A stretch of 64,000 nucleotides of DNA from Adenophora triphylla var. japonica (Eukaryota; Streptophyta; Magnoliopsida; Asterales; Campanulaceae): positions 310,001 through 374,000 of the forward strand of contig JAFEMH010001297.1 of the NCBI GenBank assembly GCA_022495995.1, written 5' to 3'. A program made the translations under genes and the position numbers. Below the pieces are notes generated by a model that ran no database searches, was not told the DNA's origin, and saw only the letters and a list, made by a program, of their open reading frames with translations. Numbering within the stretch: position 1 is the stretch's first letter; each line of letters begins with the position of its first letter. Of this stretch, positions 21,128 to 32,559 are shown piece by piece.

Positions 21128-21882
21128 TGAACGGTATAAACCGAGCTACGAACATAGGCTTGCCCGAACCTGGGCCCAACTATATTGGATCATGGATATT
21201 ATATATTCATCAAGTATTAGGGCCGAGCATTCCCTTCCTCGTATGCCGAGGAACGTTTACCTTGGCCTTATGTCGCCATTCTTGGGCCGGCCTATCTCAA
21301 TTACCGAGGAGAGAAAAGTCCTTTGCTCGGCATGTCACCAATTACCGAGGAAACAAAAGTATTCTCCCCGGCATATTTTCATGTCGGCCATTCATCAAGT
21401 GACGAGGAAGCAGGATCGTTCTCCTCGGCTAATTTGCCAAAGGCCGAGGAAAATCATTTGCCTTCCTCGGCGTTCCGGCTAGCAGTTACAATCCTTATTC
21501 AACAAGGATTATACAGTTGTAACCCAATCAGGATTACAGTTACCAATAGCAATTCAAGTCAAACAATGACTCCTTAACAGATATAATTCTCTTAAGATTA
21601 TATCTTATCTCTCTACAAGTTCACTCCAACATGGATTCTACCTATCCATTCTTATAAATACAAGCCCCATGGCTCATTATTCGGTACGTTACTTTTTACA
21701 TTGGAGAAACTCTGTCAATTTGATTTCTCTAATATCAACCGTGAACTTACTCTCACGCCGGAGGGCCTTTAGCCGGATCCGCCCCGGCTTAGTTTACGTG
21801 TTTTCTCTTATTTTCAGGCCTTGCAATCGCCGGAGCATTCGACGCTTGGATTTGGGCTGATTTGACGATTTTGGCATCATCA
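21128..21882 (+). repeat. 5' LTR, Tat-type element 1
   Basis: Starts TGAACGGTATAAACCGAGC and ends GGCATCATCA. A TATAAATA box sits at 21653-21660. Downstream CTCACGCCGGAGGG and GGATCCGCCCCGG form a GC hairpin like those in the other LTRs. The U3 part holds repeated CCGAGGA/TCCTCGG inverted motifs. Confidence 0.93.
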
Positions 21883-21884
21883 AT

Positions 21885-21902
21885 TGGTTCCATTGCCGGG
21901 AA
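21885..21902 (+). promoter_or_regulatory. Primer-binding site, probably tRNA-Glu type
   Basis: TGGTTCCATTGCCGGGAA begins two bases inside the LTR. From memory it complements the 3' end of plant tRNA-Glu; the tRNA assignment needs checking. Confidence 0.7.
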
Positions 21903-22245
21903 ATCGATTCAAACACCCATTGTTTGGCCTGGAAGACGCTCGCCTTAAGCCAATTTTCTTGCCGGAATTGTTCTTTCTTGGAACGGAATTTCTGGATCGC
22001 TGGGTTTGTTCTTGAAAACCGCCTGAATCTGCATATTTTGACCGGAAAATACCCAGATTCCGTTGAAGGCATTTTTGGCGTTAAAATTCCGCCCCAGTTT
22101 GGCTTGAATTCGTTTTGTTTCGAAAGAATTACAATCGGCAGTTTGTTTGTGGTCAAAATTTGCCCTAATTTTGACCTCAAAATTGGTTCTATTGAAATTG
22201 TGATTTTTGAGATATTTGCTGTTAATAATCTGCTGTTGATTCATA

Positions 22246-25182
22246 ATGGACGGACAATTCACAAGTGTTACAGCTGAGGATCCCACCCAAGTGAATGGGG
22301 GAAACACCGGAGCCGAGGAGCCACTGCCTCCTCCTCCTCCTCTACCTCAAGCCGATGCCATTCCTCCCCTTGCCATGACTCTTCGTTCCAGGGGTCAGGC
22401 AAATGCCGAGGGAGAGGGCAATGACCTTCCTCGTCCTACTCGTACTCGTGGGAAGCAAGCAGGAAGGAAGAAAACAAAGAATGCCGACGCCGGTCAAGCA
22501 GGAGGATCTCAACCCGTTGACCGACGCTCTTTGTTACACAAACAAATGGAGACTTTGCAAAGGATGTATGAGACACAAGTTGCTCTGTTGCAAATGGACC
22601 CAGATCATTCCATGGCTCCCTTCATTGTACCATCAATGGGCCCACCTTTGAGAAAGGAACAGGGAGAGCATCAGGCTCCTCCCCTGAAGACTGCTGAGCT
22701 ACCACTGCCAGCTCCCAGGGATTCTCCTCATCCTCGGCATAACAGTAAGCATAAGGAGCCTGTGGTCGACCTGAGAAGCCAAATAACTCCTAGGGAAGAG
22801 GAAGTGAACTCCAAGGACCTAAGAACAAGACTAAGCTTGAATAGGCGCCTATCCCCTGCTCGCCTCATCATGACACCTAGGCGTCCCGCTTCTCCTCGAG
22901 CTCGTCGGCCAGATTCTCCTCGTCCTCATCGTTCAGATTCTCGTCGTCCTCGTCGACCGGACTCTCCTCGTCCTCGGCATCGAGAATTTGCTAGGCCAAG
23001 GACCCCAGAGCCCTACAGGATGATACTTGGCGCACAAGACCTGGAACCAAGACGTGATAGGGTCCCCTCCAGACGTGATGGCCACCGACATGAAGCGGAG
23101 CACAGTAGGGCAAATGATCGCCCTAAAGACAAGTCAGTCAGAAGTTCCCAACGAAGCACTCGCTCAAGCAGTGAGAAGGAAATAGAAACAAAGCAATGGG
23201 AGCTGTTGAAACAAAGGCTGGATGATATAGAGAGGGGAAAGAAATATAATGATGACGATTATGATTGGGCCACCCGTCCGTTTTCCTTGAGGATAACTGC
23301 TGCACCTCCCCATCCTAACCTCAAGCTCCCAAATTTCGAGAAGTATAACGGAACCACCGACGCCAAGGACCATGTGCAAAGTTTTGAACAAACCATGAAT
23401 CTCCTCACCACTGCTGATGACTTGCTCTGCAAAGCTTTCGCGAGCACCTTTTCCGGAACAGCTTTGACCTGGTTCCGTGAGCTCAAGAAAGGTTGCATCG
23501 ATTGCTGGAGGGGCATGAGGAGAATGTTCTTAGATCACTTTGCCACGGCTGGGAAGAGGAAGATGAGATTAACCGACTTGGCCAACATTGAGCAAGGGAA
23601 GGGAGAGACCACCCTCAGCTACTACAATAGGTTCCGAAAAATGGCAGATCAAGTCGAAGAAAGCCTTACTGATAGGGAGGTCATAGTTTGCTTCAACTCT
23701 GGGTTAAAATCTGGCCCCCTCATTTATGAACTCTCAGCCAGGGAACCCAGCTCCAAGGCCGAATTATACAAAGTGGCTTATGCCATTTCCATGGCTGAGG
23801 ACAAGACAAAGAAAAGGGGTGCTGACAAGACGGAACCTGAAGCAACTAACTCCCGACAGAATGACAATGGGAACGGCAAGAAAGGAAAGAATAAAACCAG
23901 AAGCACTGAGAAGCTGGAGTTCACCCCTCTTACAAAGCCCATCTCCGAAATCATGCAGATGGTGAACCTCCCTCCACCTCGTCCGCTGACTGATAACCCA
24001 AAGTATCCCCGCAACAAGAACAAATACTGTGATTTTCACAAGGACAACGGGCACACCACTGATGGTTGCTGGGCCCTTAAGAAGATAATCCAACAATGGG
24101 TTGACGAGGGAAAATTAGACCGTTATGTCATGAAGAAAGATGGCAAGCGAAAGCGGAAGCAAGAGGAGAGTGAAGATGACTCCAAGAGTGAGGATGAAGA
24201 TCGAAGGCCTCCTAGGGCTAAACTACATGTGATCCGTGAAGAGGTGACCTCCACCAGAAAGCTAAGGGATCAGATCCACGAGCTAAGCAAAGTATACCAT
24301 GTCCCTGCTTGGATCCATAAAGCAGAAGAAATCATTAGTTTTTCTCCGAATGAGTTAGCGGGAAGTCGAGCAGCTCGTGAGCAGCCATTGGTCATCAAGG
24401 GTCGAATTGACAATGTTGAATCCGAAAGACTTCTTGTTGACACGGGGGCCTCCCGTGACATCTTGTACTATTCAGCCTTCCAACAAATGGGGTTGAAGGA
24501 CACTGCGCTAGAGCCATATCATGGAAGGCTTGAAGGATTCACCAACCATAAGGTTGGAGCAAAGGGAACCGTAGAACTAGAACTCGAAGTCGGCGATCAT
24601 CCCTTCCGAGCCACAGCTACTGTCACTTTCATAGTCATGGATTTGACTAGTGACTATCATGCGATTATTGGCATTCCAAGTCAAGCCAAACTTGGGATGG
24701 TAGCCTCCCTTCCTCACCAACGAGTTAAATTTCCCACTCGTGCTGGCATTGGATGCGTGAGGGCAACCCCCAAAGATTTCTTGGAACATGTTGTCAAGAG
24801 CCGGAAAAAGTCAAAAAGCGTGGAGATAGATACGCCCGAGGAGAACATCAAGATCACCAAATCACAGAAGACCACGGAAACTAGCTCTAGAATGAACTAT
24901 ATCCGTGAAGTATGGGAAAGTGAGGAAGAGGAACCTATGGTCCTAGAAACTGCGGATGACCAAGACATAGTTCTACCCATCTCCGAGGAAGACCCCATTC
25001 TCGTCAATGACCAGAACTCGGGGGCCAACCATGACTCGGGGAAGAACGATCTTCCAGACATTGATAAACTTATGGAGGAAGAAGGCCTCAATGTAAACGA
25101 CAATGAAGGGAGGAGAATCGAGAGATCATCATCGAATCCCCTGGAATTTCGAGACGGACCGAGAAATGAAGCCTGTAGATGA
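22246..25182 (+). CDS. Gag-protease polyprotein, Tat type
   Basis: 978 codons, intact. An acidic and proline-rich head is followed by an Arg/Ser/Pro repeat region (about residues 205-255, DSPRPRH-type repeats) and the gag capsid domain at about 365-510, with LPNFEKYNGTTDAKDHVQSF and LTWFRELKKG. A knuckle-like motif CDFHKDNGHTTDGC is near residue 595. A retropepsin at about 725-840 has LLVDTGASRDILYY with the D-T-G-A site and HAIIGIPSQAKLGMVASLPH. It would form particles and process itself. The start at 22246 is the first long-frame ATG, 344 bp after the primer site. The C-terminal 80 bp overlap pol in another frame, so pol expression would need a +1-type shift or a restored base near 25110. 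Confidence 0.9.
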   Translation: MDGQFTSVTAEDPTQVNGGNTGAEEPLPPPPPLPQADAIPPLAMTLRSRGQANAEGEGNDLPRPTRTRGKQAGRKKTKNADAGQAGGSQPVDRRSLLHKQMETLQRMYETQVALLQMDPDHSMAPFIVPSMGPPLRKEQGEHQAPPLKTAELPLPAPRDSPHPRHNSKHKEPVVDLRSQITPREEEVNSKDLRTRLSLNRRLSPARLIMTPRRPASPRARRPDSPRPHRSDSRRPRRPDSPRPRHREFARPRTPEPYRMILGAQDLEPRRDRVPSRRDGHRHEAEHSRANDRPKDKSVRSSQRSTRSSSEKEIETKQWELLKQRLDDIERGKKYNDDDYDWATRPFSLRITAAPPHPNLKLPNFEKYNGTTDAKDHVQSFEQTMNLLTTADDLLCKAFASTFSGTALTWFRELKKGCIDCWRGMRRMFLDHFATAGKRKMRLTDLANIEQGKGETTLSYYNRFRKMADQVEESLTDREVIVCFNSGLKSGPLIYELSAREPSSKAELYKVAYAISMAEDKTKKRGADKTEPEATNSRQNDNGNGKKGKNKTRSTEKLEFTPLTKPISEIMQMVNLPPPRPLTDNPKYPRNKNKYCDFHKDNGHTTDGCWALKKIIQQWVDEGKLDRYVMKKDGKRKRKQEESEDDSKSEDEDRRPPRAKLHVIREEVTSTRKLRDQIHELSKVYHVPAWIHKAEEIISFSPNELAGSRAAREQPLVIKGRIDNVESERLLVDTGASRDILYYSAFQQMGLKDTALEPYHGRLEGFTNHKVGAKGTVELELEVGDHPFRATATVTFIVMDLTSDYHAIIGIPSQAKLGMVASLPHQRVKFPTRAGIGCVRATPKDFLEHVVKSRKKSKSVEIDTPEENIKITKSQKTTETSSRMNYIREVWESEEEEPMVLETADDQDIVLPISEEDPILVNDQNSGANHDSGKNDLPDIDKLMEEEGLNVNDNEGRRIERSSSNPLEFRDGPRNEACR

Positions 25183-28100
25183 GCTAGAAGAGGTAGTCAT
25201 TAATCCTGACTATCCTGAACAAAAAATCAAGCTAGGAGGCCAGCTATCACAGGAAGAGAGAGAAAGAATTATATCCCTCTTGAAAAACAGTCTTGACGTC
25301 TTTGCTTGGAGAGTCGAAGACATGAGGGGGATCAATGAAGAAGTAGCCCTCCACCGCTTAGAAGTTGATCCTTTAGCGAAGACCATCTCTCAGACGAGGA
25401 GAAATTTTGCAAGAGACAAGGAGGAAGCTATAAAAGAAGAGGTGCAGAAATTACTCAGCGCCGGAATAATTCGCGAAGTCAAATACCCCGTTTGGTTGGC
25501 TAATGTTGTTATGGTGAAGAAGCAAAATGGGAAATGGCGCATGTGCATAGACTTTACTGATCTAAACAAAGCCTGCCCCAAAGACAGCTATCCTCTCCCC
25601 AGAATCGACAAGTTAGTGGACTCCATCTCTGGACACCAAACTCTCAGCTTCTTAGATGCCTACTCAGGCTATCATCAGATAAAAATGGCGAAAGAAGACA
25701 TCGAGAAGACTGCCTTTCAAACACCTCGCTGGGAATTTCTGCTACATCATGATGCCTTTTGGGCTCAAGAATGCTGGTGCCACTTACCAACGGATGGTAA
25801 ATCAAGTTTTTGCAAGTCAGATAGGTAGAAACATGGAGGCTTATATTGATGACATGGTCATAAAGACCAAGGAAGGCAGCCACGTTCCTGACCTAGAAGA
25901 GACCATTCACAACCTCCGAGCCAACAACATGAAGCTGAATCCAAGCAAGTGCGTGTTCGGAGTTACTGCAGGGAAATTTCTGGGCTTCATGGTTTCCCAA
26001 AGGGGGATTGAAGCAAACCCAGAAAAGATCAAGGCGCTCATTGACATGAAGGAACCTACCACCATCAAGGAGGTCCAAAGACTTAATGGAAGAATTGCGG
26101 CCCTTGGAAGATTCATCGCCAAATCCGCCGAAAAGTCACTGCCTTTCTTCAAGGTATTAAAGGGTACCAAGAGCTTCTCTGGACTCCTGAATGCTCGGAA
26201 GCGTTCCGCCGGTTGAAGGAGTACTTGGGTTCCCCTCCCTTGCTTAGCAGTCCGACTACCGGTGAGATGCTATACGTCTTCCTAGCTGCCACCGATCACG
26301 CCTGTCGCATTGTCTTAGTTCGAAAGGATGAAGGAATTCGAAGCCTGTCTACTATGTCTCAAAAGCTCGTCCGATGTAGAAAGCAGATATTTTAATGTGG
26401 AGAAGATAGCATACGCACTAGTCATTGCTTCAAGGAAGCTGCGTGCATATTTTTCTGCACACCCTATCACCGTCTACACCAATGAACCATTGAAGAAAAT
26501 CCTTCACAAGTTGGACGGCTCAGGACGTCTCCTTAATTGGTCAATCGCTCTAACGGAGTTTGATATCACTTACCAACCAAGGAAGACCCTCCTAGCACAG
26601 CCTTTGGTTGACTTTATGGTCGAGATCGCCTTTATGGGTGAGCATCTCCCCACCTCCCTAAGCAAAACGCGCCGGAGGAAAAGACTCTCCCATTGAACTC
26701 CCATCCAACCGTTGGATCCTGTATACGGACGGATCGGCTACCAAGGAAAGAAGCGGAGCTGGAGTAGTACTAGCAAGCCCAGAAGGAGAATATACTATAC
26801 AAGATGCCATCCGCTTCAGGTTTCCTGCCTCTAACAACCAAGCTGAATACGAGGCTCTCATATTTGGCATTGAGTTGGCCTCCTTCTATGGAGCAACTAA
26901 GGTGGCTGCTTTCTGTGACTCCCAGCTTGTTGTCAAACAAGTGAAAGGAGAATATAACACTCAAGATGTCACCCTTGCCAAGTATAGAGACCTGGTCCTA
27001 GATATGACGAAGAAAATGGAATTTTTCGAGCTCAAGCAGATAGGAAGGGAAGACAACCAAGTCGCAGACGTTCTCTCCAAACTAGCCACCATGGATGTGT
27101 CTCCTTCGGAGACCAACCCATATGTAGTTTATGCCGAGGAACCTGCGTATGAAAGATTACAAGTCATGCTTCTGGACGAGGAAGAGAGATGCTGGATCGA
27201 TGACTACGTCGAATACATTGAGAAGGAGAAACTCCCAGAAGATGATGCTAGAGCCAAGCTTATCAAGAAGAGGTCTCCAAGATTCGTGGTGATGAACGGA
27301 GTCCTCTACCGAAGATCTTTCACGAAGCCCCTGCTAAGGTGTGTCTATCCCAAGGAAACTGAGAACCTCCTGGCGGAAGTACATGAAGGTGTTTGCGGCG
27401 GACACCCGGGGGCCAGAACCTTAGCTGACAAAATCATATCGCTAGGTTACTACTGGCCAAACCTAAGGGAAGACGCGCATGCCTATGTTCGAAAATGTGA
27501 CAAATGCCAAAGGTTCTCTGACATTCCAAGACTACCTGCAGTCGAGCAAACACTTGTAATACCTACGTGGCCATTTGATATGTGGGGGATCGACCTCATT
27601 GGACCCTTCCCACCCGCCCGTGGTAATTGCAAGTACGTGATAGTAGCTGTTGATTACTTCTCCAAGTGGATAGAAGCCAAGGCATTGGCCAAGATAACGG
27701 AAGAGAACGCGATCAACTTTGTTCATGACAACATTTGGTGCAGATTTGGCCTTCCGCATACAATTGTTTCTGACCATGGCCTCCAATTCTCCACGGCATT
27801 TACAACCGAATTGGGAAGAGTTAAAGTACGCCATGCAAAATCTTCGCCAGCGCACCCCAAGGCAACGGCAGCGTAAGCCGCCAACAAACCGGTCCTAACC
27901 GCCCTCACCAAGAATCTTGAAGGACGCGAGGGTAGATGGTTGGACGAACTTCCCTAGCTTTATGGGCCGTTCGCACAACCACCCGGGGGCCAACCGGGGA
28001 AACCCCCTTCGCACTAACCTTCGGTTACGAGGCTATGGCACCAGCGAGAGATGGCCATCCCTACGAAGAAGGAACTCCCATTATGATGAGCAAGTCAACA

Positions 28101-28422
28101 AGGTCAATAGGCTCCTAGACCTGACCTGATAGATGAAAAACGACTAGCTGCGCAGATGAGGATGGTGAATTACAAGCAAAGGACCAAGGCATATCACGAC
28201 AAGAGGGTCATCAAAAGAGTATTCCAAGTGGGCGATTGGGTACTTAGAAAGATCGAAGCCACTGGTCGGAAAGCAGAACAAAACAAGCTCTCCCCAAATT
28301 GGGAAGGTCCCTATATCATCACTCAAGTCATCCGAGAAGGGACCTACAGATTGAGGACCAAGGAGGGGAAGGATCTCAAGCATCCATGGCATTCCGACAA
28401 CCTTAGAAAATATTATCACTAG
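25103..28422 (+). pseudogene. Pol polyprotein (RT, two RNase H, integrase), frameshifted
   Basis: Reverse transcriptase runs from about 25400 with WRMCIDFTDLNKACPKDSYP and LSFLDAYSGYHQIK, shifts phase near 25735, and continues to the catalytic AYIDDMVIKTK (about 25840). A gypsy RNase H (26260-26640) is shifted twice. A second, archaeal-like RNase H starts near 26700 with LYTDGSATKERSGAGVVLAS and SNNQAEYEALI, then CDSQLVVKQ. Integrase has the zinc site (VHEGVCGGHPG, CDKCQRF), WGIDLIGPFPPARG and SDHGLQF. Phase changes near 27850-28130 remove the final catalytic Glu region, and WEGPYIITQV (GPY/F motif) closes the protein at 28422. The domains are well preserved apart from about seven single-base breaks, so decay is recent or partly artefactual. 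Confidence 0.88.
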
Positions 28423-28638
28423 TCTAGTTTATTTTGCAATAGATTAGCTCTTTATTTTCGGTCTTTTATTTTCGGTCTTTTGTTTTCTTTTTGTCTTTTT
28501 AGTTGATAGGATTGCAGTTTGATGTAATCACATTTCAGTTCTACGAAAGCAGTTTCTTCCAACATGCAAAGCAACTATCGCCTCTTCACCCCAAAGACAG
28601 AAGATGAGGGCATTACCTCGCATTTTCCGATACACACA
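28423..28638 (+). other. Post-pol spacer
   Basis: T-rich, with three copies of TTTATTTTCGGTCTTTT. No coding capacity. It leads into the hairpin array. Confidence 0.5.
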
Positions 28639-29133
28639 GCCAAGACCAAGGATCTTCCTTGGCCTGATGGCTTACCAATTGCCAAGACCAAGGATCTTCC
28701 TTGGCCTGATGGCCTACACACAGCCAAGACCAAGGGTCCTCCTTGGCCTGATGGCTTAACAATTGCCAAGACCAAGGGTCCTCCTTGGCCTGATGGCTTA
28801 ACAATTGCCAAGACCAAGGATCTTCCTTGGCCTGATGGCCTACACACTTGCCAAGACCAAGGGTCCTCCTTGGCCTGATGGCTTACCAACAGCCAAGACC
28901 AAGGATCTTCCTTGGCCTGATGGCCTACACACTTGCCAAGACCAAGGGTCCTCCTTGGCCTGATGGCTTACCAACAGCCAAGACCAAGGATCTTCCTTGG
29001 CCTGATGGCCTACACACTTGCCAAGACCAAGGGTCCTCCTTGGCCTGATGGCTTACCAACAGCCAAGACCAAGGATCTTCCTTGGCCTGATGGCCTACAC
29101 ACCTGCCAAGACCAAGGGACCACCTTGGCCTGA
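28639..29133. repeat. Tandem array of ~42-bp hairpin units
   Basis: About twelve units of the form GCCAAGACCAAGGATCTTCC, then TTGGCCTGATGGC and a short ACACAC or ACCAAC spacer. Each unit contains CCAAGG-ATC-TTCCTTGG or CCAAGG-GTC-CTCCTTGG, a small hairpin. The unit length keeps frames open on both strands, which explains the 60-104 codon open frames here. The array is followed by more diverged hairpins of the form GCCGAGGA...TCCTCGGC at 29185-29340. Confidence 0.9.
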
Positions 29134-29563
29134 TGGCTTACAACTCTTCTAGTCAAGGGTCCATCTTGACTTAGGAGACTAACAGCCAAGGCCGAGGACT
29201 TTCCTCGGCCTAATGGCTTGATAAACCTCCTACCATGAATCTACTCTGATTCAGGATTACAACATTCAAAGCCGAGGAAAACTTCCTCGGCCCAAATGAA
29301 GTACGAGTATAGTTACAGCCGAGGAATCTTCCTCGGCCCAACCACTTGCTCCACAAGGAACAAGGGACCTTCCTCGGATCCCACCTTCCTAAGGCTAGTG
29401 CATAGCATACCAAAATATAACCAAGTCAGTAAAGTGACAAAGAATAATGACAAAGGATTTTTTCATTGATATTCAAATGGAAATTACAAGGTCCTATTGT
29501 CTATTACAAGAAGCAAAAAGGAAAAACTATCCTAAGATGGCTGAGCATCCTCAAAAGGCTCTT

Positions 29564-32557
29564 CTAGCCAGCTGGTATTATTGGAGCCAGGAGGAGGAAG
29601 GGTCGTTTGATGGGCTTGGGCATCGCTTTCCTACGGCCGCTCCTTACCTCGGCCTCTAGGTCCTCGGGCTCGTCGGCGTCTTGGATCGCCTCCACTAGGT
29701 CTTTAATATTGCCGGACAACGAAGCCGGCTTCCACACTTCCCCGCAAGCATGGGCATCCTCGCGCCTATCGCTCCATGTTGCTCTCAGAATAAGGGACCA
29801 AGTGATGGAGTGCCACGACCTCCTCGGCATATTGATCCCCAGATTAGCCGGGCAATCTTGTTGATGTCCAAACCCGGAGGGATCGGCTAAAATGCTCCGG
29901 CCAAGTGGAGGTAGCCATCCTCGAACATGGTGGCCGTTGCTCGTCACCACCTCTCTCGAAGGCCGAGCCGGCCATCATCGCTCTTTGAAAGCCGAGCTCT
30001 CCTTGAACCGAGCTACGGCCTCTTCCTCTCTAGCTGGAAGGGTAGCTTCCAGTCCTCGGCACTTGGCCTCAGCTTCCTCAGCCTTGGTCTGAAGCTCGGC
30101 CTTATCTGCCTTGGCCTGGGCAAGCTCTTCATTTTTGAGCCGGAGATGTTCCTCGGCTTTTGACCTTTCTTCCTCGGCCCTTTTTACCTCGGCCTCAACC
30201 TTGGCCTTGGCCGCTGCAAGCTCAGCATCCTTGGCTTCTAAAAGTTTAGCCAAGGAAGACTTTTCTTTTTCGCTCTTTGCTTGAGCTGCCTTGGCCTCAT
30301 TCAGGCGCCTTGTCTTCTTCTTGGCCAGCACGTTCTCGTACGCCGTGACTGAAGCCAACTGAAAGATAAATCGTCGTTAGGAAGACAAATCCAATATCAA
30401 AGATTACATAAAGGGATCAACATTTACCTCAGCAATCAGGAGTCCCTTGTGGCAAAGCACAGTATCCTCGTTAGGACCCTCTTTGCAAAGGGTTTCATAA
30501 GCATCCTCATCCATAGCCCTTTGGATGGGAGCTCGGCCCAATCTCATCAAGGGTCCCTCCCTTGCCAACAGGGGGAGTCCCCTAAGACGAGGAACACCAA
30601 GGGACATACTTTTGGCCAGCTCGTCGGCCTCTTCAACAGTCTTGACTGACTGAACGGTCAAGGGAGGGGGAGCATCAACCTCAGGGGCCGCACTGACGCT
30701 TGCCCGTTTGGCCGCCGGCTCCTCGGCGCTGGCACTTGGAGTTCTTTTGGAGCCTGACCTCCTTTGGACGAGGTTAGCTTCCTCGGTTGCTTCTTCCTCG
30801 GCATCAACATGGAGGCTATGCCCCTCTACAGTTGATGGGTTGGTTTGATTATCAGCAGCCGGTTCCTCGGCATCCACTTCCCCGTGCAATTTAAGGGGAA
30901 GGGGTTGGTCAGTCTGAACATTAAGGATGAGGTTACGTGCATTAGCATCCTCCCTCCTTTCTGTTAGAGCGGTTTTCTTGCTCAACCTCCTCTTCCTCTT
31001 CACGAGCTCCTGAGGGCTTAGTCTCTCCATGGCAAGGGTAGCTTCTTCCTCGGTGGTCAAATCTGTAAAAGACAAGGAAGAAATGGTCAAGTACGAGCAA
31101 GAAAACCCAAGGTCAAGTACGAGCAAAATAATATGACAAAACTTACAAGTGTAAGATAAAAGTTTACGTCCAACAATGTTAGGTGCTCCAATACATTGGT
31201 CACGGGGACGCTCATCATGGCACCTAATACAATCCTCGTGAAATACGAAGCCGGGATGTACCGTCCAATCGTTGAAGCGACGCCCTCTTTTAACATTGAC
31301 GAGGGGAGCCACCCCGTCCTCGTTCCCCGGCATCAATCCTGCCTGGATATAGAAATGATCCGAGGACTCAACTTGCTTCCAATCCAGGACCCCTACCCCT
31401 GCAAACTCTTCCAGACGCTTGATCAAATCTTTGGTCCATCCGTATTGTTGGACGGCAAAGGAGGAGGTTGGATCATCACAAGGAGATTGGAACTCCCAGC
31501 CTTGGCGGCTCTCAACGCGGATAACGTGGTTATCCCAGCCTGGAACTTTACTGGACATGGGAAGAAGCAACTTGGGTTTCCTATTGGCACTCCTAATAAC
31601 TACAAGCCATTGTTCCTTGATGACTTGGACAATGTAGAAGTGACGGAAGGCTCCCATGGTCGGTTCATAGCCTAAACTACGGCAAAGGATGATGAAGCTA
31701 ACCAGAACCCTAGTACCATTGGCTCCTAACATGGTCGGCCTTTGCCTTTGTATCATCCAAAAACTCACAAATGAAGGGGTCTAGGGGAAGACGGAGTCCT
31801 TGTTGAAACTGTTTGAAATAAAAATGGACGTAATCTTGGCTATAATAGAAGGCCGTCTCTTCTTTCTCCGTCTTCGGCTCAATCTTGCCCATATAAGTTA
31901 ACTTGTACTCATCCCGGTTCACCTTGTACTTGGAGTACAATTTTTCAATCATGGGATCCCTGTGTTTTGGTGCCCTCTCGATTTGCTTTCCTCGGCTACC
32001 GCTCCTTGGCTTCTTCTTCGGACAAGGCGGGCATCAGCTTGCGCACCTTCAACGAAGGCATTAACTATTTGAGTAGACGAGGAGGGCTCTCCTTCTCTTC
32101 CCGTCATATCTGCATAAGGACGAGGAGACAAAATTATTTACCTCGTCAATGGCTGATTAAATGACGGGGAAGGAAGATTCCCCTCCTCGTCATTCCATAA
32201 GGCCGAGGAAGGAAGATTTCCTTCCTCGTCATTTCATAAGGCCGAGGAGGGGGCCGTACCTCGCAGACGCTCACGCATTTCGCGATTGGAGGCCGGGTAG
32301 AACAGTTCGATGTGCTCCACCATCTCAGCCCTATCCCCAAACACTATAATATTTGGTGACCCAGAATCAATCCTATCTATTCTTGTGGAATCCGGGTATT
32401 GGATGAATAAACGAGAGCGACCATAACCCCTCAACTGCTTGCTTATATCATCCAAGTTCAGCATCAACCATGGACCCCTTTCTCGTCGATAAACCCTCAA
32501 ATTTCCAGTATGATATCCATAACGGAATCGGGGAGAATGGTCCCAAGATCGAGCCAT
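29564..32557 (-). pseudogene. Spliced antisense gene, 'putative gypsy type transposon' domain plus coiled coil
   Basis: It lies opposite to gag-pol between the hairpin array and the 3' LTR. Coding starts at ATG 32557 (MARSWDHSPRFRYG). Exon 1 ends at 32260 at a GAG|GTACGG donor; the acceptor at 32110 continues in frame as DMTGREGEPSSS. After phase changes near 31950 and 31740 the core follows with FQQGLRLPLDPF and RVLVSFIILCRSLGYEP, resembling the plant 'putative gypsy type transposon' family (PF04195). A further intron is likely at 31063-31146. The intron 30359-30427 joins GLLIAE to LASVTAYENVLAKKK, the start of a long Ala/Glu/Lys coiled coil ending near 29975; a last segment to 29564 is out of phase. 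The function is unknown. The three phase changes may be decay or sequence errors. Confidence 0.7.
30359..30427 (-). other. 69-bp intron before the coiled coil
   Basis: The minus strand has a GAG|GTAAAT donor and a CTTTCAG acceptor in phase 0. The same joint occurs in the second element at 46687-46779. Confidence 0.75.
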
Positions 32558-32559
32558 TT

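Noticed and set aside
22403..22651. 82-codon open frame inside gag of element 1
   Set aside because: Alternative frame of a well-supported 978-codon gag-protease; no motif of its own.
24897..25103. Short minus-strand open frames opposite gag-pol of element 1
   Set aside because: Mirror frames of strongly coding plus-strand sequence with no splice or promoter signals.
28575..28889. 104-codon open frames on both strands
   Set aside because: Artefact of the 42-bp hairpin array, a multiple of three in length, giving repeats such as QAKEDPWSWQ.
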